DNA of 64,000 nt from Phoronis australis. Lineage: Eukaryota > Phoronida > Phoronidae. The number at the start of each line of letters is the position of its first letter. Positions within the stretch are counted from its first letter, which is position 1. Shown one piece after another: positions 11,320 to 23,160 of this stretch. The stretch is taken from contig NMRA01000162.1 of NCBI GenBank assembly GCA_002633005.1, forward strand, positions 419,906-483,905, read 5' to 3'. Made by a program: the position numbers and the translations under genes. The notes below the pieces were generated by a model. It saw nothing but the letters and a program-made list of their open reading frames with translations, made no database searches and was not told where the DNA came from.

Positions 11320-12022
11320 GAGGTAGACTTGAACTCCACTAATAAAAAAGCGCTGAAATCTTTGTTTATGATTGCGGGAGTTCTTTGGGTGCCCTCTTTT
11401 GACATGTACACGGTCATCATAAATACATGTAGTTGCCTATTGTTTTACACATGTGGGAATTTTTTACAAGTAACTCATAGTAACCATCTTTAAAAGAGAT
11501 AATATTCTTGTGATACTACGGGAATCAGTAACATTATTTTTTTATAACTAACCATCGGAAATAGTCCTCTTGTGTAATTCACAAATAGTGGGTTTCACGT
11601 CCTCCAAAATTCCAATCCTACTGTATTTTTTCACATTTTCGGTTGTTTGGGTCAAATGGCTGTGCTGTGCACGAACGTTATGTGTTTTTGATGAATTTGG
11701 AAGCTTAACCTCCATATTGAATACTTGACAATGTCGTATTTACTTGTATAGTTGGCAAAGGGACATTTTCCAGCGAACTGCTCCACCGAGTGAGGGTTCC
11801 GTCTGAAATGGAACACCTTAAGATGAAAAATTAAACATCTTTAAAGAAGAATGTCACACGATTTAATTAGTCTTTTTTGCCGTCTTAATCGGTCTATATC
11901 CACATCGCCTCGCATATGGTCGACCTTACCTTGACAAGAAGTGTCGCGTTAACCTGTGAGGAAGGTGAGAAACGACGCTAGCGACGTCAGTGGTTCATTT
12001 GCAGAGTGAATGCCGCTATTAG
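11320..12022 (+). repeat. Repeat X arm, copy 1 (lower part), no gene
   Basis: Aligns with 22055-22585 and, inverted, with about 18840-19540. Homology ends near 11845, after CTTAAGATGAAAAATTAAAC. The remaining bases to 12022 are unannotated flank of the next element. Confidence 0.6.
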
Positions 12023-12611
12023 TCTAGACGCACTTCTGGAAAATGTGCATGTTAAACACATTTTTTAGTAAAAGTGGAGAACCTATCTTTTAGCATAATT
12101 ATGGTATGCTGATTTTGATTATGCCTGTTTCCAAGCTGGATTTTGAGTTTTTGACCATCTAATTCGCATAAGAAATGGCCGCCAAACCAACAAGATAAGA
12201 AACATTCGTAAGACCAGGAATACAACATGTGACGAATAATTAAGAATTTTTTGCTACAAAAACATAGTTGTATAAGTGACCGTAGATCACTTAATTTTGA
12301 CAACATATTATTAAACGTCATTAAATTCCCCAATTATGCTAACTAGCTTCCGCAATTACCGAAAAAATCAAATTTCGGTGTAACTTAATCAATTTGCAGG
12401 CAAACATGACAAATAAGGTGTCTATACTATGTTTTGAAGGTCTAGAAAAATCATTATGACACATGTGAAGCTTTTTATTTCATCTTCACTAACTTACAAT
12501 TTATGCTCATTAATAAAGCCTGAAAATTAAATTAGAAGTCATAATTATCAATGCTTTTTTGAAAACATCTCACTATTTAGATAAGATAAAAAGTATTGTA
12601 AACATAACAAC

Positions 12612-15192
12612 ATGGCTTTTAAATACTGTTGTAAAGAGATGCATGGCCATATCGTCCCATTTAGGACAAGAACATACCGTACTTACGTGGTTGGTCCCAG
12701 AATACCAAAATATGTTAATACAGCACCTTCTTTAGTGGTTCTTCATGTATCAATGAACTTCATCAAGGCCATAGAAGATCACATGAGTGATTCCGGAATA
12801 GCTGAGGTGTGTATAGAGAGTGCAGTATGGTCCTCGGTGGAAAGTCGAACAGCAAAGCTACAGTATGAGGGCACACAGACTGTCTTTGCAAGCTCTGTGC
12901 TTCTCCTGGTGCCAAGCCTTCTCTCGTTTATTACAGAAGCAACTGTCATGCTTGTATAACCAGTATGTCTGCAGATGATGATCCACAGAAAATTCCGGAG
13001 TTGATAATATTTCTCAATCAGGATAAGTTCAGGAAACTCCTGGGCATTTTGTCAACACTAGGTCTGATGATGTGAATTTCAGCTTGTGTTGGAATTACAT
13101 GGACATGATTCCAATAATATATTGTTAAAGTACACGTGCTCTCAACGGGATGGCATTTTGGAACTGCATCTCTATTCAATTACTCGCATGCTGCCCCACC
13201 GAATTAGACCCGAGTGGGGTGCAATCTTTTTAGCCGAGATGCATCAACTTCCACAGTCTGTTTGGTCAGAGTTTCAAGCAGGAAATTTTGTAGTCAAGCG
13301 ATCTCCTCATATACTCTGTCAGGTAGATTCTGACCAATGGGTAAAGGGGCAGGCAAAAAGGAGGTGGCATCATCGGTAATACCAAAACCACGTCAGCTCT
13401 ATGGAGGTGGACTGTCTCATTTAATCTGAGATCTCATGTAGCTGAACAAACTTACCGCTAGAGGAGTACATAGTTTTACAACGAAGCCACGAAAGCCAGG
13501 CAACTGAGACAAAATAATGTCGAGAGTTCCCTTCTTTACACTTTCCATGGATTGGAGGTCTTCTCGTCCTCAAGGCCTGAGCTGCTGCAAAGCCTTGTAA
13601 CAAAAGACCTAGCAGCAGCACCAATCCAAGAGTCACTTTTGCATGCCAAGGAGTTTAGACACGAACAAATTAAGAAATTTAGGTTATCCCTGAGCAATGC
13701 GATAATTCAGACATGTCAATTCATACGCCTTTGCGCAAAAATAATGCCCCAACAATTGCCAACTTATGTGATGCTGTTAAATAAAACAAAGACAAAGACA
13801 AAAATAGTTCTTAAGGCTGACAGGGATGTACTTCGCTGTCTAGCTACGGCTTATGAGGCGGGTGGATCAGTTGATTTACCGTCTGTGCTAAAGCGCGAGC
13901 TTCTTCCCGTCCATGTTTTCTTGCAGAAACGAGTGGGACAATGCGCACTGGAGATAAATCTTCATTTGCCGAAGAATTAAAAGTTAACACATCGACTGTC
14001 CTGAAACAATTCAACTCCACGACACGTCCGCTTGTCTCATTATTGATGGCGAAGCATTGCTGGTAGCTCTTGGGGAGCCTGATGGTGATGTAACCTTCGA
14101 AAACCTGGCTGATTCATTCATGAAAATAGTGCTAAACACAGGATTTAGATATCATAAAATTGATATTGCATTTGACAGATACAGGCAAGAAACAATGAAG
14201 GACACAACAAGAAAACAGCACAGTAAAGGAACATGGCAAATCAGGTGAGTTTTGGAAGGTTGTGACGTACCGCTTCGTCAAAACTGGTCAAATTTTCGGG
14301 CACATTTCTTGTTAGAGGAACTGTGTTTGTAGACGCCTGAAGATAAAGAGGTTATGGTTGAAGGAGGGTTCAAAGATGAACTGGAGGTCAATTAAATCAT
14401 CTAAGGGTATGACTGATTTGAGGACTCTGAAATCCACACATAAAGAACCAGATGCAAGATTGGTAAAGCATGCTGTCCACAGTCAGTCGTGCTTTCCAGG
14501 GACACCCGATGTTCTACTGCTTCTGGTATAGCACTTCCAACAAATGCAATGTGAGCATATCGGAACGATGTCAGGCACGTCAAAGAAACGACGATATGTA
14601 CCTATTGAAGCACTTTTCAACAAACTACTACGAGGCTCAGCAACATTCTTGTTTGCTTTTCATGCCGTGACCGAGTTTGGCACCAAATCGTACTTTGTCA
14701 ATCGTATGAAAAATCTTCATGGAAGGTGTTCGTAGAGCATCACACATTGCTAAAGAACCTGTGCATTGGTGAACTCACTGAGAAAAGTATGAGGTCTTCA
14801 GAAGTATTTGTCTGCAGAATATACATGTACAACACGACCAGAAAAGACCTGTAGATGTAGCACGCTATATACTATTCTCCAAGCCCGTGAACCCAGAAGT
14901 CCTTCCTCCAACGCATCGCCGTTTCCATCTGATGATAGTGCACTATCGGGTCAAGGTATGGCAAAATGATCATTGTTCCATACCTGAGCTCCCAGCACCC
15001 TCAAATATGGGAGGAACACACACAAACTTATGCTTGCAGCCTACACTGATGACACAGAGTTCTATCCCAGACAGCTGCCTAGAGATGGTATTGTGTGTAG
15101 TATGCCAGAAACAACGCAATAGTAGACAATGCAAATGCAAGAAATCTGGATTTCGATGCATATCATTATGCACGTGCCAGCAGCACATTTAG
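12612..15192 (+). pseudogene. HEEADTR/CXC family protein, frame-broken, copy 1
   Basis: Fragments in several frames follow the order of a large invertebrate repeat-protein family. The N-terminal part is at 12612-12959 and 13086-13379. A LKADRDVLRCLA segment is at 13552-13980. The IIDG..LLVALG..DGDVTF start is near 14030, followed by IDIAFDRYRQETMKD to 14248. Next comes STHKEPDARLV (the HEEADTR site, here altered), then FQQMQCEHIGTMSGTSKKRR to 14735. The C-terminal frame is at 14887-15192 with QCKCKKSGFRCISLCTCQQ. The HEEADTR and DTDVLVLL-type blocks of the family resemble the XPG-I/FEN nuclease acidic core; the CXC tail resembles tesmin/TSO1-type zinc motifs. Both functional readings are inference. 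At least five frame breaks make it non-functional. Confidence 0.7.
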
Positions 15193-15952
15193 ATTCCTTG
15201 TATGCAAACAGTTTAATTTGCCTGGCTTCAGGCATGTTAAAAAGTACCAAAAAGTAAATGCTAAAACTGTGTTAAGCAGACCTGAAATAATTCCTGCAAC
15301 TGAGAATCTAATGTCTTCAATAACAATAACTATATTGATTTTTAAGAATGGAAGATAACAGGAACATGTGTGAACATTTGTCCTTGTGTTCCGTCAAAAT
15401 AGTGACACCTTGCTTAACTAGCATTGCAGATTAACGATTCTTTGTCCACATTCTGTAAGTATTCATCTATAACCCAATAAATATGAATATGAAATAAATT
15501 GCTTCAGAAATGACCTTAGCATGTTTGTTGACCATGAAAATATAAATATAAACACCTCATTTTTCAAGTTAGCCTGTAGGAGCACAAACTTAAGACGAAA
15601 ATTACATTGTATGGTAATGGTGGCACCTAATTTGCATAATTAGTTTTTAGAGTTGCATTTTTAGCTTTCATAAGTGATGTATTGATCAATAAGTATTTAT
15701 AAGAAGTGTAGAGGTGAGACATTTCACCATTTCAAATGGTATATTGTGATTTCTATTACAAAAATACACCTGAAATTGACAATTTGGCCGCCATTTTGTA
15801 TATGCTAATTAGATGGTTCAAAATGAAAAATTCGGCTTGGAAACAGAGTTAGTTGAATTCGCCATACCTTGACTGTGTGAAAAAGTCTTGTTCCCAACTT
15901 CTAATAAAAAATGCTTCTAGAACCTTATACAAGACTCTTTTCAGGAAATGCA
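15193..15952. other. 3' non-coding part of the element
   Basis: Sequence between the CXC end and the right terminal repeat, conserved in 59740-60505 and inverted in 38978-39680. It contains ATGGCCGCCATTTTG-type words common in these terminal repeats, and no gene. Confidence 0.6.
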
Positions 15953-15969
15953 TCTAGACTATAAGTTGC

Positions 15970-16185
15970 GGTGCATCGTTCCCGCTTGTCCGAACTATGC
16001 AGCTGCGAGGAAAGCGGTTATATCGTTTTTTACTTCCTCGAGAGTCCGAAATGCTTAGGAAGTGGCTCATCGTAGTGAAGAATGAAATATACGCTGGAAA
16101 TAGCAAGTATGAGGCCGTGAAACATCTCCGTGTCAGTGGCCTGCAGACGTCGACAGTGCCTGACGAATGCCGGCTTACCAAGTAA
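15970..16185 (+). pseudogene. THAP-like zinc-finger fragment, frameshifted, copy 1
   Basis: The first frame reads LRCIVPACPNYAAARKAV (C-x4-C, as at the start of a THAP domain). After a +1 shift the second frame (from 15997) reads LYRFLLPRESEMLRKWLIVV, matching the F.RFP..E..R.KW core of THAP. The expected C-terminal C-x2-H and AVPTIF block is not seen. It lies just outside the right end of the HEEADTR/CXC element, which may have inserted next to it. On the opposite strand a frame after a TTAG acceptor-like site (about 16330) reads YPFEQEYIDEEILERRREQ, reminiscent of P2X7-like repeat proteins. Either reading is weak. Confidence 0.4.
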
Positions 16186-16639
16186 CTCCATACGTTCCGT
16201 TGTCTGAGCTTGTTCACGGCGCCTCTCTAATATTTCTTCATCAATGTATTCCTGTTCGAATGGATAGCTTTTAAAACTTAACGATCCACCTGCGAAGTCG
16301 GGACTGATGAGCTCCAGCTCGTCCTAAGTCGGGATTGCGAGTTGCCATGTTGGCGTTTATTACTGAGCGTTCTGTTTCAAAATGAATTATTCTCACCCTA
16401 ACCAATACTTATATAAAACTGAAACAAAGTCCGTCTCATTAGATGCAATTTGTAATGCCTTTGGATTGTTCGTGAGTACAAATGATTTGAGAATCCAGCA
16501 ATGAATAAATCACTACGTTACAGGCTTTAGGTGCAATAAAACTAATTGACGAGACACCGTGGCCGTGTGAGCTCATGGTAATTTAAAATATAGTTTTGAA
16601 ATCGCAAAATTGACTTATTGATTTTAATAATCCAGTAAA
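16186..16639. other. No gene assigned
   Basis: Holds the opposite-strand acidic/arginine-rich frame noted with the THAP-like fragment, then AT-rich sequence leading into repeat A. Confidence 0.4.
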
Positions 16640-16990
16640 GTAGTACAATCCGCAAAAGGTTCGCTATACAAATTTTCTCGATTTTTCGAAATATATGTAT
16701 AATTGATTTCGTTCACGTTTTCAAGTGCCTTTAAACGACCTGTGCTGCAAAAGCGGAGACCCTAACGACAATGTCCTGGCCAGGGTCCTGAAAAGGTAAA
16801 CCATGCACTGATACAGAGTTGTTAAACGTTCTCTTGAATTTTCTCACTCGCCCGTATTTCGCAATCTTTCGTGTCTCGACTGTCCCTAGCCCCACGCCTA
16901 TGTCGGTTGCCACGGTTTAACCCTGACGCCTGAAAATTTTTGGAGGGGGGACGTGCCCCCCGCCCCTCCCCCCGCTTCCTACGGCCATGC
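16640..16990 (+). repeat. Repeat A, copy 1 right
   Basis: Starts near CGCAAAATTGACTTATTGA. Contains AAAAGCGGAGACCCTAACGA and ends in a GGAGGGGGGACGTGCCCCCC tract. Same orientation as the 2905 copy. Its upstream half matches the outer ends of the 18.26-23.16 kb palindrome. Confidence 0.75.
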
Positions 16991-18224
16991 ATTTAGTGTT
17001 ACAAAATTGCAAATGTCTCAAAGCTCGACAGTTTTCCGTATGACTCATGGCGAGATATTAGACTGGGAGGCATTTTGATCGACAAAACTTTGAAAGTACA
17101 AATAACGCCGCCTTACTTTTTTAAACATGACGACTATGTTATGAGTGCAAGGCGTGGGCCCTCACTTCGTGAGGTCACGTCTCATTTTTAAGCTTACCTG
17201 TTGCCCGTTAGTAAATAGGTTGTGATAGGAGAATCCAAAATTTGGGTCCACGGGCTGGGGGCAAAATTTTTGAGAAATTCGTTTTGTGCTCCCCCGTCCA
17301 ATAATATTTACCTGGATTAGTCCTGATTACACCAAATCTTTTCGCTTCATTCGACGGTGATATGAATTGTCATGAGTGTGACTTCAAGTTGAGATGTGCG
17401 CTTAAAAACTGTTTTCCGTGCGTACAAGACGTCCTTTTATTACCAGGAAAATTGCCCAGGTAATAGGAGCGGTTACATATAGTTCTACTTCGTTCGTGTC
17501 AATGACCGGTTGGATAACGCTAGTATAAAGAGAGTACATGTATATTGCATCGACGTTAACGTCTTTATTGTCAATTTGTGTCTGACTTGATCGCTATATG
17601 AAATTTATTCAGCACGTCTTATTTTGAGGAACTTTAGCTGTTGTTACAATTGAATAAAAACTAAATATTAAGTACATGTACAGTACTTACGCCGGCCAGC
17701 TTCACCTGAAGGGTGACAACCTTGTCACAGATTTGAATCACGCATTTTAAATAGACACCGGATTATGAACACAATGATACAATTCGAACCCATTTTACCT
17801 TGTTGACATCGTGAGATATCAGGGCTGTTTTGGGGTATTAAAAAGGCAGAGGAATCGGCAAAACATCGCATTCCAATACTTAATACAAACGTATTGATGT
17901 GTGTAAGAAGCTGATTTGTTTGTCTATACATGCACATTAATACAGTAAACCAAAATATCGTGATAAGTCACCTAGGTCCCGACACTGCAGTACCGACCGC
18001 GCACCGACGCTCCGGGTGTCTCTAGATCTTAGCCCGTGCATGGAATCTGATAGGGCCACTGTATTCTAATTTCGCGACCCTAATTCGAAAAATACGCAAG
18101 CCCGTCAACTCTCCTCAGTGTCACAAACAGGTCACCCCGACACCCTTCCATCCGATTTGTTGCCAATAGGTGGCGTGACAACCCTGCTTTGCGTGCCGTG
18201 CGTACCGGAATGGTGGGTTACTAA
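16991..18224. other. No gene seen
   Basis: The counterpart in copy 2 (61546-62773) keeps two minus frames of 101 and 74 residues open (61599-61904 and 61901-62125). These are broken here and match no family I know. The segment from about 17707 is repeated three times in the window (also about 62264 and 62919). Confidence 0.45.
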
Positions 18225-18225
18225 N
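18225..18225. other. Single N, contig join ending copy 1
   Basis: The homology with copy 2 stops exactly here. Copy 2 continues past GGTTGCTAAG into new sequence. Confidence 0.9.
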
Positions 18226-18261
18226 TGCTAAATGCGGATAAGAGAGAAAAATCAAGAGAAA

Positions 18262-18440
18262 CATTTAACAACTCTGTATCAGTGCATGGTTTACCTTTAG
18301 GGACCCTGGACAGGTCATTGTTGTTGGGGTCTCCGCTTTCGCAGCACGGGTCGTATAAACGTACTTGAAAACGTGCACGTAATGAATCATGCATTATATT
18401 TCGTAAAATCGAAAAAAAATGTAAAGCGAAACTTTTGCAG
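18262..18440 (-). repeat. Repeat A, inverted copy at left end of palindrome
   Basis: Reverse complement of the repeat A core; TTGTTGGGGTCTCCGCTTTC is at about 18320-18340. Confidence 0.75.
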
Positions 18441-19707
18441 AGCGTGTTAATTTACTTGATTTTTAAATTCAATATGTCAAAATTTTGCGACTGCAAAACT
18501 AAATTTTTCCAGAGGCCCTTCTCTGGCAAGGGATAACGGAAACAACTGTCCCTTTTTCCCCGATTTTTCAAAGTATTGATGATTTTATATTGAGGGGCAC
18601 ACCCTTGAAGAAGGCCATTGATGACATTCAAGTGGCCACCATTTTTATGCTTTTATTGACAAATTCTTAAGGGCCCTCTCACTGATAGAGGGCCCAATGT
18701 TGGACTTGATTCCTAATTCCTAGTTTCCTGTTTTTTGTGAAATCATGCAACTGACTTTTCATGTTGAAGAGGGTCACTTCCTGCACCGTCTTGTGACCAC
18801 ACGACGGTGGAATAGATTGTCATTCTTTTCCAAGCTTAATGATGTTTAGCCTTTCATCTCATGGTGTCCCATTTCAGACGGTACCATAGACTATGGGCGG
18901 CACAACACTGAAAAAAGGTGGGCTATAGCCTCTGCAGCCCCCTTTGGTGCGCCGCCCATGGACACTGACAAGTATTCTCGAGCGAAGTTGAGATTCCAAA
19001 TTATCAAGACATTCGGTTCTAACAACCAAAAAAAGGAAAAAAAATACAATAGGATTGACCGCCATCCTAATGATGGAATTTTGAAGAACGATAAGGCCCC
19101 TATTTGTTGATTACACAAAAGGGTTATTTCCGATGGTTAGTTACAGAATAATTAGAAAACGGACAATCGCAGCACAAATAAAAAAGTTCATGTTAACTCG
19201 AAGTCTTTTCATAAGACAGCATCAGGATATGTACAGCAGGACAACAAGTGTCGATTACCATTCCTCATCCATGAGGTGAAATGAGAGTGAGAGATTGTCC
19301 GTTTTCTAATCGTACTGTGGCCCAAAAATAATGTAATTATAAAATAATGTTACTGTTTCCCATAGTATCACAAAAATAGTATCTCTTTTGAAAATGGTTA
19401 CTATGAATTGTTTGTAAGGAATTCCCCAATATGGAAAACACTGCTGTCGACACTACCATTGGGATGAACGAGCTACTCAAATACTCCCAATAATAAACAA
19501 GTATTTCAGCGTTTTTTTGGGGGGGGGGTCAAGTTAAACTCGTGAACCTTATAGTTACCTCGGTAATGTGCAAAAATACACCTTTCTATGAATGTCGAAT
19601 CTCCCATTTTCCCCGGTTACCCGTCAAAAATCTACGATTATGCCAATGGAAAATGCTTAAAACATTCCGTTTTGATTAACAAATTCGTTGGATTCTGATT
19701 TACATGC

Positions 19708-19920
19708 TTATGTATCAACGAAAACCGACAGGTTAATAGATGATTTTTGGCAATCAGAGGCTAATCTTTTAAGAAATGATGTCCATTCAGGGAATTTATT
19801 TGAAGCCTGAATATGGAAAAACTCTATAATTTGATCCCCAAATAGTGAAGTGCACCTGGACGCTTTTTTCCTATCTAAAATAACTCTCAAAGACATCGAT
19901 GAAATTTGGACACTTCCCAA
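19708..19920 (-). pseudogene. Unknown conserved coding end in repeat X
   Basis: A 70-residue minus frame with LFGDQIIEFFHIQ and then RLASDCQKSSINLSVFVDT before the stop. The homologous plus-strand stretches at about 10640-10768 and 21745-21890, and in copy 2 near 55590-55720, keep the same reading (RLASNCQKSF.NLSIFVDT in copy 1). In copy 1 the final stop is kept despite upstream breaks. Conservation of amino acids over diverged DNA suggests a former gene of the element. No family is recognised. Confidence 0.35.
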
Positions 19921-20204
19921 AACTTAACTCACAATTTAAATGACAATAAATACATTGCTTTTTGACTTCGGTACAAGTTTTGTTGTTTAAACTCACCAAC
20001 AGGGGATCAAAAAGGGAATCAAGTCATTAAAAGGTACCTGAAGTACAATAACATGTATTTTTAATGTAATTTAATTAATTGATGAATAAAGTCTATATCA
20101 GAAATCACATGTTTGTTACTCTTTCACATTTTTGTAAAAAAGCGTTTTTCCAATGTTTATTCGTATTGGCTAACGTGCATCTGACGTCACTGAGGCTGTA
20201 CCGT

Positions 20205-20353
20205 GGGTGAAGGCAATAAGGCAAATTAAGGGTGTAATGTACATACCTCGTTGGGTGAATGCCTCTCGGCTACAGAACTGTGCTTAATGTGTATAATTCG
20301 TCTGCGATCTCGGTTCTCAAAAGTTCGTAATACAAGTTTACTGCAGGCCCGTA
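20205..20353 (+). repeat. 149-bp direct repeat, unit 1
   Basis: Nearly identical to 20355-20503, starting GGGTGAAGGCAATAAGGC. The units are separated only by the N at 20354, so a failed contig merge is likely. Confidence 0.9.
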
Positions 20354-20354
20354 N

Positions 20355-20503
20355 GGGTGAAGGCAATAAGGCAAATTAAGGGTGTAATGTACATACCTCG
20401 TTGGGTGAATGCCTCTCGGCTACAGAACTGTGCTTAAAGTGTATAATTCGTCTGCGATCTCGGCTCTTAAAAGTTCATAATACAAGTTTACTGCAGGCCT
20501 GTA
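20355..20503 (+). repeat. 149-bp direct repeat, unit 2
   Basis: Second unit of the pair around the N at 20354. It differs from the first at a few bases, as two alleles would. Confidence 0.9.
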
Positions 20504-20534
20504 GGAGGGCAAAAATTAGTGAGGGGGGGGGGGG

Positions 20535-20572
20535 NNNNNNNNNNNNNNNNNNNNNNNNNNNNNNNNNNNNNN
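20535..20572. other. Assembly gap (38 N) inside poly-G
   Basis: Flanked on both sides by runs of G, which indicates a homopolymer that could not be resolved. Confidence 0.99.
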
Positions 20573-20652
20573 GGGGGGGGGGGGCGGCAAACCATTTCGA
20601 CTTCGCCAAACAACCCCCTCCCCCATCGCCATAACCATCCCCCCTCGCCCCC

Positions 20653-21100
20653 GTTGCCACCATATTTGTACCGAATCTCCCACGTCTGCCCTAGGTGAAG
20701 GCACAGCGGCAGATTTAGGGGTGACCAAGGGTCCATGACTCCCGTAAAATTCTCCCAGATTCCATTTGGCAGTTCGGGGGCGGAGGCGATTTTCTGACGG
20801 GTAAAACCCTGGTTAATACTCTTCCCTGCCCCCCAACCAATTCAAAATCCTGAATCCGCCCCTGGGACAATGATCCCGCATGGATGAAGCCATCAANGGT
20901 AAATCCCTGGTTAATACTCTGCCTTGCCCCCTCCCAATTCAAAATCCTGAATCCACCCCTGGGACAATGATCCCGCAGGGATGAAGCCATCAAGAGTTGA
21001 GTAACCGTGAACCTACACGGAGAGTAAGAGGAGCTGCCTCAAGTAGCTAAAGCAGAGATCTAACAGTGTGAAAATACGAAATTTCTGATGAACTAAAGTT
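20653..21100 (+). repeat. Repeat B with empty transposon site
   Basis: Third copy of repeat B. Bases 20800-20896 are repeated at 20898-20993 across a single N. At 21091-21107 the sequence AACTAAAGTTAGTTGC joins the two flanks that elsewhere bracket the 2.9-kb transposon. AAGTT (21096-21100) corresponds to the duplicated AAGCT. Confidence 0.8.
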
Positions 21101-22959
21101 AGTTGCTGTTCTTTGACTCACTTGAGACAGGCAGCTCGTGCCGGCCGTCAGCGCTCGCTCTACGGTCAAGATGCGTTTTATTGTGATCCAGTTTCGGGAA
21201 AACTCTATTACTCTGCGGGTGCAAGCACAGGGTATTGTTGTTCTTTTATTATGGTCATTCTTTGAAGTTTTTTTGAAAAGTTGAGGTCCCGAAGAAACTG
21301 GTATACATGTAGTGCCTTTGGGGCTGTTTCAAAATGCCTAGTTGAAACACGACCAGTAGTCCATTTTCTGGTGACTAGGGAAAAGGATAGTGTGTCCCAA
21401 AATGCCGGCACGCACTTTCTGAACGCCTGGAGTTCAAATTCAGTTCCTGTGGATCACTAAGACTCTGCGCGTCGGGCCTACTGCAGGGTTACATCTTATT
21501 TTTAAGGAGGGTACGTCAGTCATGACGTGCACGAGAATCAGGAGAAGCAATCAATTAAGTTTTGAAGAACAAAAATTCATTGCTCAATACTACAGGAAAC
21601 TAAAAACACCAAGGAAGTGCAAAGACAAACTTTCCAAATTCGAGGATTTTTAAAACGTTTTTTCTATCTACGGTTTGTGAATCCGAATGTCATCAATGAT
21701 TTTTTTAGATATGCAAAAATCGTCTACACATGTACTAAGTGTACTTTACTATTTGGGAATCAGAGTGTTTTGGAGTTTTTCCAATTTCAGGCTGATTTAA
21801 TTACATTCTTTGAAACATCACCAATTCTTATAAGATTGGCTTCTAATTGTAAAAAATAATCTATGAATCTGTCGATTTTCATAAATACTTAAACAAGTAA
21901 ATCTGAAACCAATGGATTTATTTATCAAAATGGAATGTTATAAGCAGTTTCCGCATGCATGCTTGCAGACTTTTGACTGGTAACCGGGGAAATATGGGAG
22001 ATGGGGCATTCGTATTCTAGTGTATTTTTCTCATTTCAGATGTACCTATAACGGTTCAGGAGGTAAACTTGAACTACACTGACAAAAACACTGAAATCAT
22101 TGTTATGATTGCGAGAGTTTTTTGAGTATCCCGTTCGACATGTACATGGTCATCATAAATAGTTGCTTAGACAGCAGTGTTTTCCACATGTGTGAATTCC
22201 TTACAAACAACTCATAGTAACCATCTTTAAAAGAGATACTATTCTTGTGATAATACGGGAAACAGTAACATTATTTAATAACCAATCATCTGAAATAATC
22301 CTTTTGTGTAATTCACAAATAGTGGTCTTCATGTTCTTCAAAATTCCACCCTTTCGATGTCGGCAATCCTATCGTATTTTTTCATATTTTTGTTTGTTTG
22401 GGTCGAATGGCTGTGCTGTGCACGAATGTTTTGTGTTTTTTAAAGAATTTGGAATCTCAGCTTCCATCGTGAATACTTAGCAGTGTCGGATTTTCATGCA
22501 TAGAGAGACAAGGGTAAATTTCCCCCGAACTGCTCCACCGAGAGAGGGTACCGTCTGAAATGGGACATCTTAAGATGAAAGGCTAAACATCATAAAGGAA
22601 GCTAGACAGTGCATTCCATCGTCGTGTGGTCTCAAAGCTATGCAGGGAATGACCTCCTTCAAAATGAAAGCTGGTTGCACGATTTCACAAAAAACAGGAA
22701 AATAGACGTTATCGATTTCAACATTGGGCCCTCTCTCCGTGAACGGCCTCTTAAGAATTTGTCAATAGCCTCCTTCAAGGGCAGGCCCTTAAATATGAAA
22801 ATATCTATACTTTCAAATATCAGGAAATGCGCAGCAATGGATGTTATCTGTCAGGTGATCAATTTTTCTCAAGTAATATACAGTTTCGAGAGAGAAATAG
22901 AGCGAAAGTTGTCTTCGTTATCCCTTGCCAGAGAAAGGCATCTGGAAAAATATTGTTTT

Positions 22960-23160
22960 GCATTCGCAAAATTGACTTATTGAATTTAAAAATCCAGTAA
23001 ATTAGTACGCTCCGAAAAAGCTTCGCTTTACAAATTTTATCGATTTTTCAAAATATATGTACATGTATGAATGATTTCGTGCACGCTTTCATGTGCGTTT
23101 AGACGACGTATGATGCAAAAGCGGAGACCCTAACGACAATGTCCTGGCAGGGTCCTACGA
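22960..23160 (+). repeat. Repeat A at right end of palindrome
   Basis: Contains AAAAGCGGAGACCCTAACGA and then TGTCCTGGCAGGG, after which similarity stops. Confidence 0.7.

Larger units (their letters stand above)
12023..15958. mobile_element. HEEADTR/CXC DNA-transposon-like element, copy 1
   Basis: Long imperfect terminal inverted repeats (about 165 bp) start TCTAGACGCACTTCTGGAAA on the left and TCTAGATGCATTTCCTGAAA inward from the right. Further in, both contain a block reading CATTTTTTA, AAGT.G.GAAC and ACCATCTAATT. Flanks CTATTAG (12016-12022) and CTATAAG (15959-15965) could be a 7-bp target duplication with one mismatch. Relatives are at 56970-60510 and 38972-41318 (inverted, internally deleted). 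The interior carries one broken gene (12612-15192). Loss of internal coding between matched ends in the 39-kb copy is typical of cut-and-paste elements. Confidence 0.75.
1..18224 (+). repeat. Copy 1 of an 18-kb duplicated block
   Basis: Bases from the window start to the single N at 18225 align in the same orientation with about 43920-62773. The order of internal elements is the same: iterated motif, repeat A, 2.9-kb transposon, LINE end, HEEADTR/CXC element, THAP-like fragment, repeat A. By eye the copies differ by a few percent plus indels. Copy 1 alone has a 232-bp MITE at 1144-1375 and about 670 bp at 2240-2910. It lacks about 1.6 kb present in copy 2 at 49.65-51.28 kb. Homology runs to the window edge, so the left boundary is not visible. 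The abrupt end at an N suggests an unmerged haplotype contig. Confidence 0.9.
18262..23160. mobile_element. 4.9-kb palindromic element (arms about 1.5-1.7 kb)
   Basis: The left arm (about 18262-19930) is the reverse complement of the right arm (about 21660-23160), imperfectly but continuously. Shared words include ACCGTCTGAAATGGGAC, ATTTCACAAAAAACAGGAAA and TTATCCCTTGCCAGAGAA. Both outer ends are repeat A. The centre (19.93-21.66 kb) has assembly repeats, a gap and repeat B. The right arm is the same sequence as repeat X of the duplicated block. The left arm has a small extra piece near 18890-18970 with GGGCGGC/GCCGCCC ends. It may be a fold-back transposon or two elements inserted head-to-head. 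Confidence 0.65.

Noticed and set aside
18874-19118. Minus frames with hydrophobic stretch (IVFFFLFLVV)
   Set aside because: They span a small insertion in a palindrome arm, and the other arm does not keep the frame.
20401-20736. Glycine- or proline-rich frames around the 20.5-kb gap
   Set aside because: They arise from poly-G and N runs inside a repeat.
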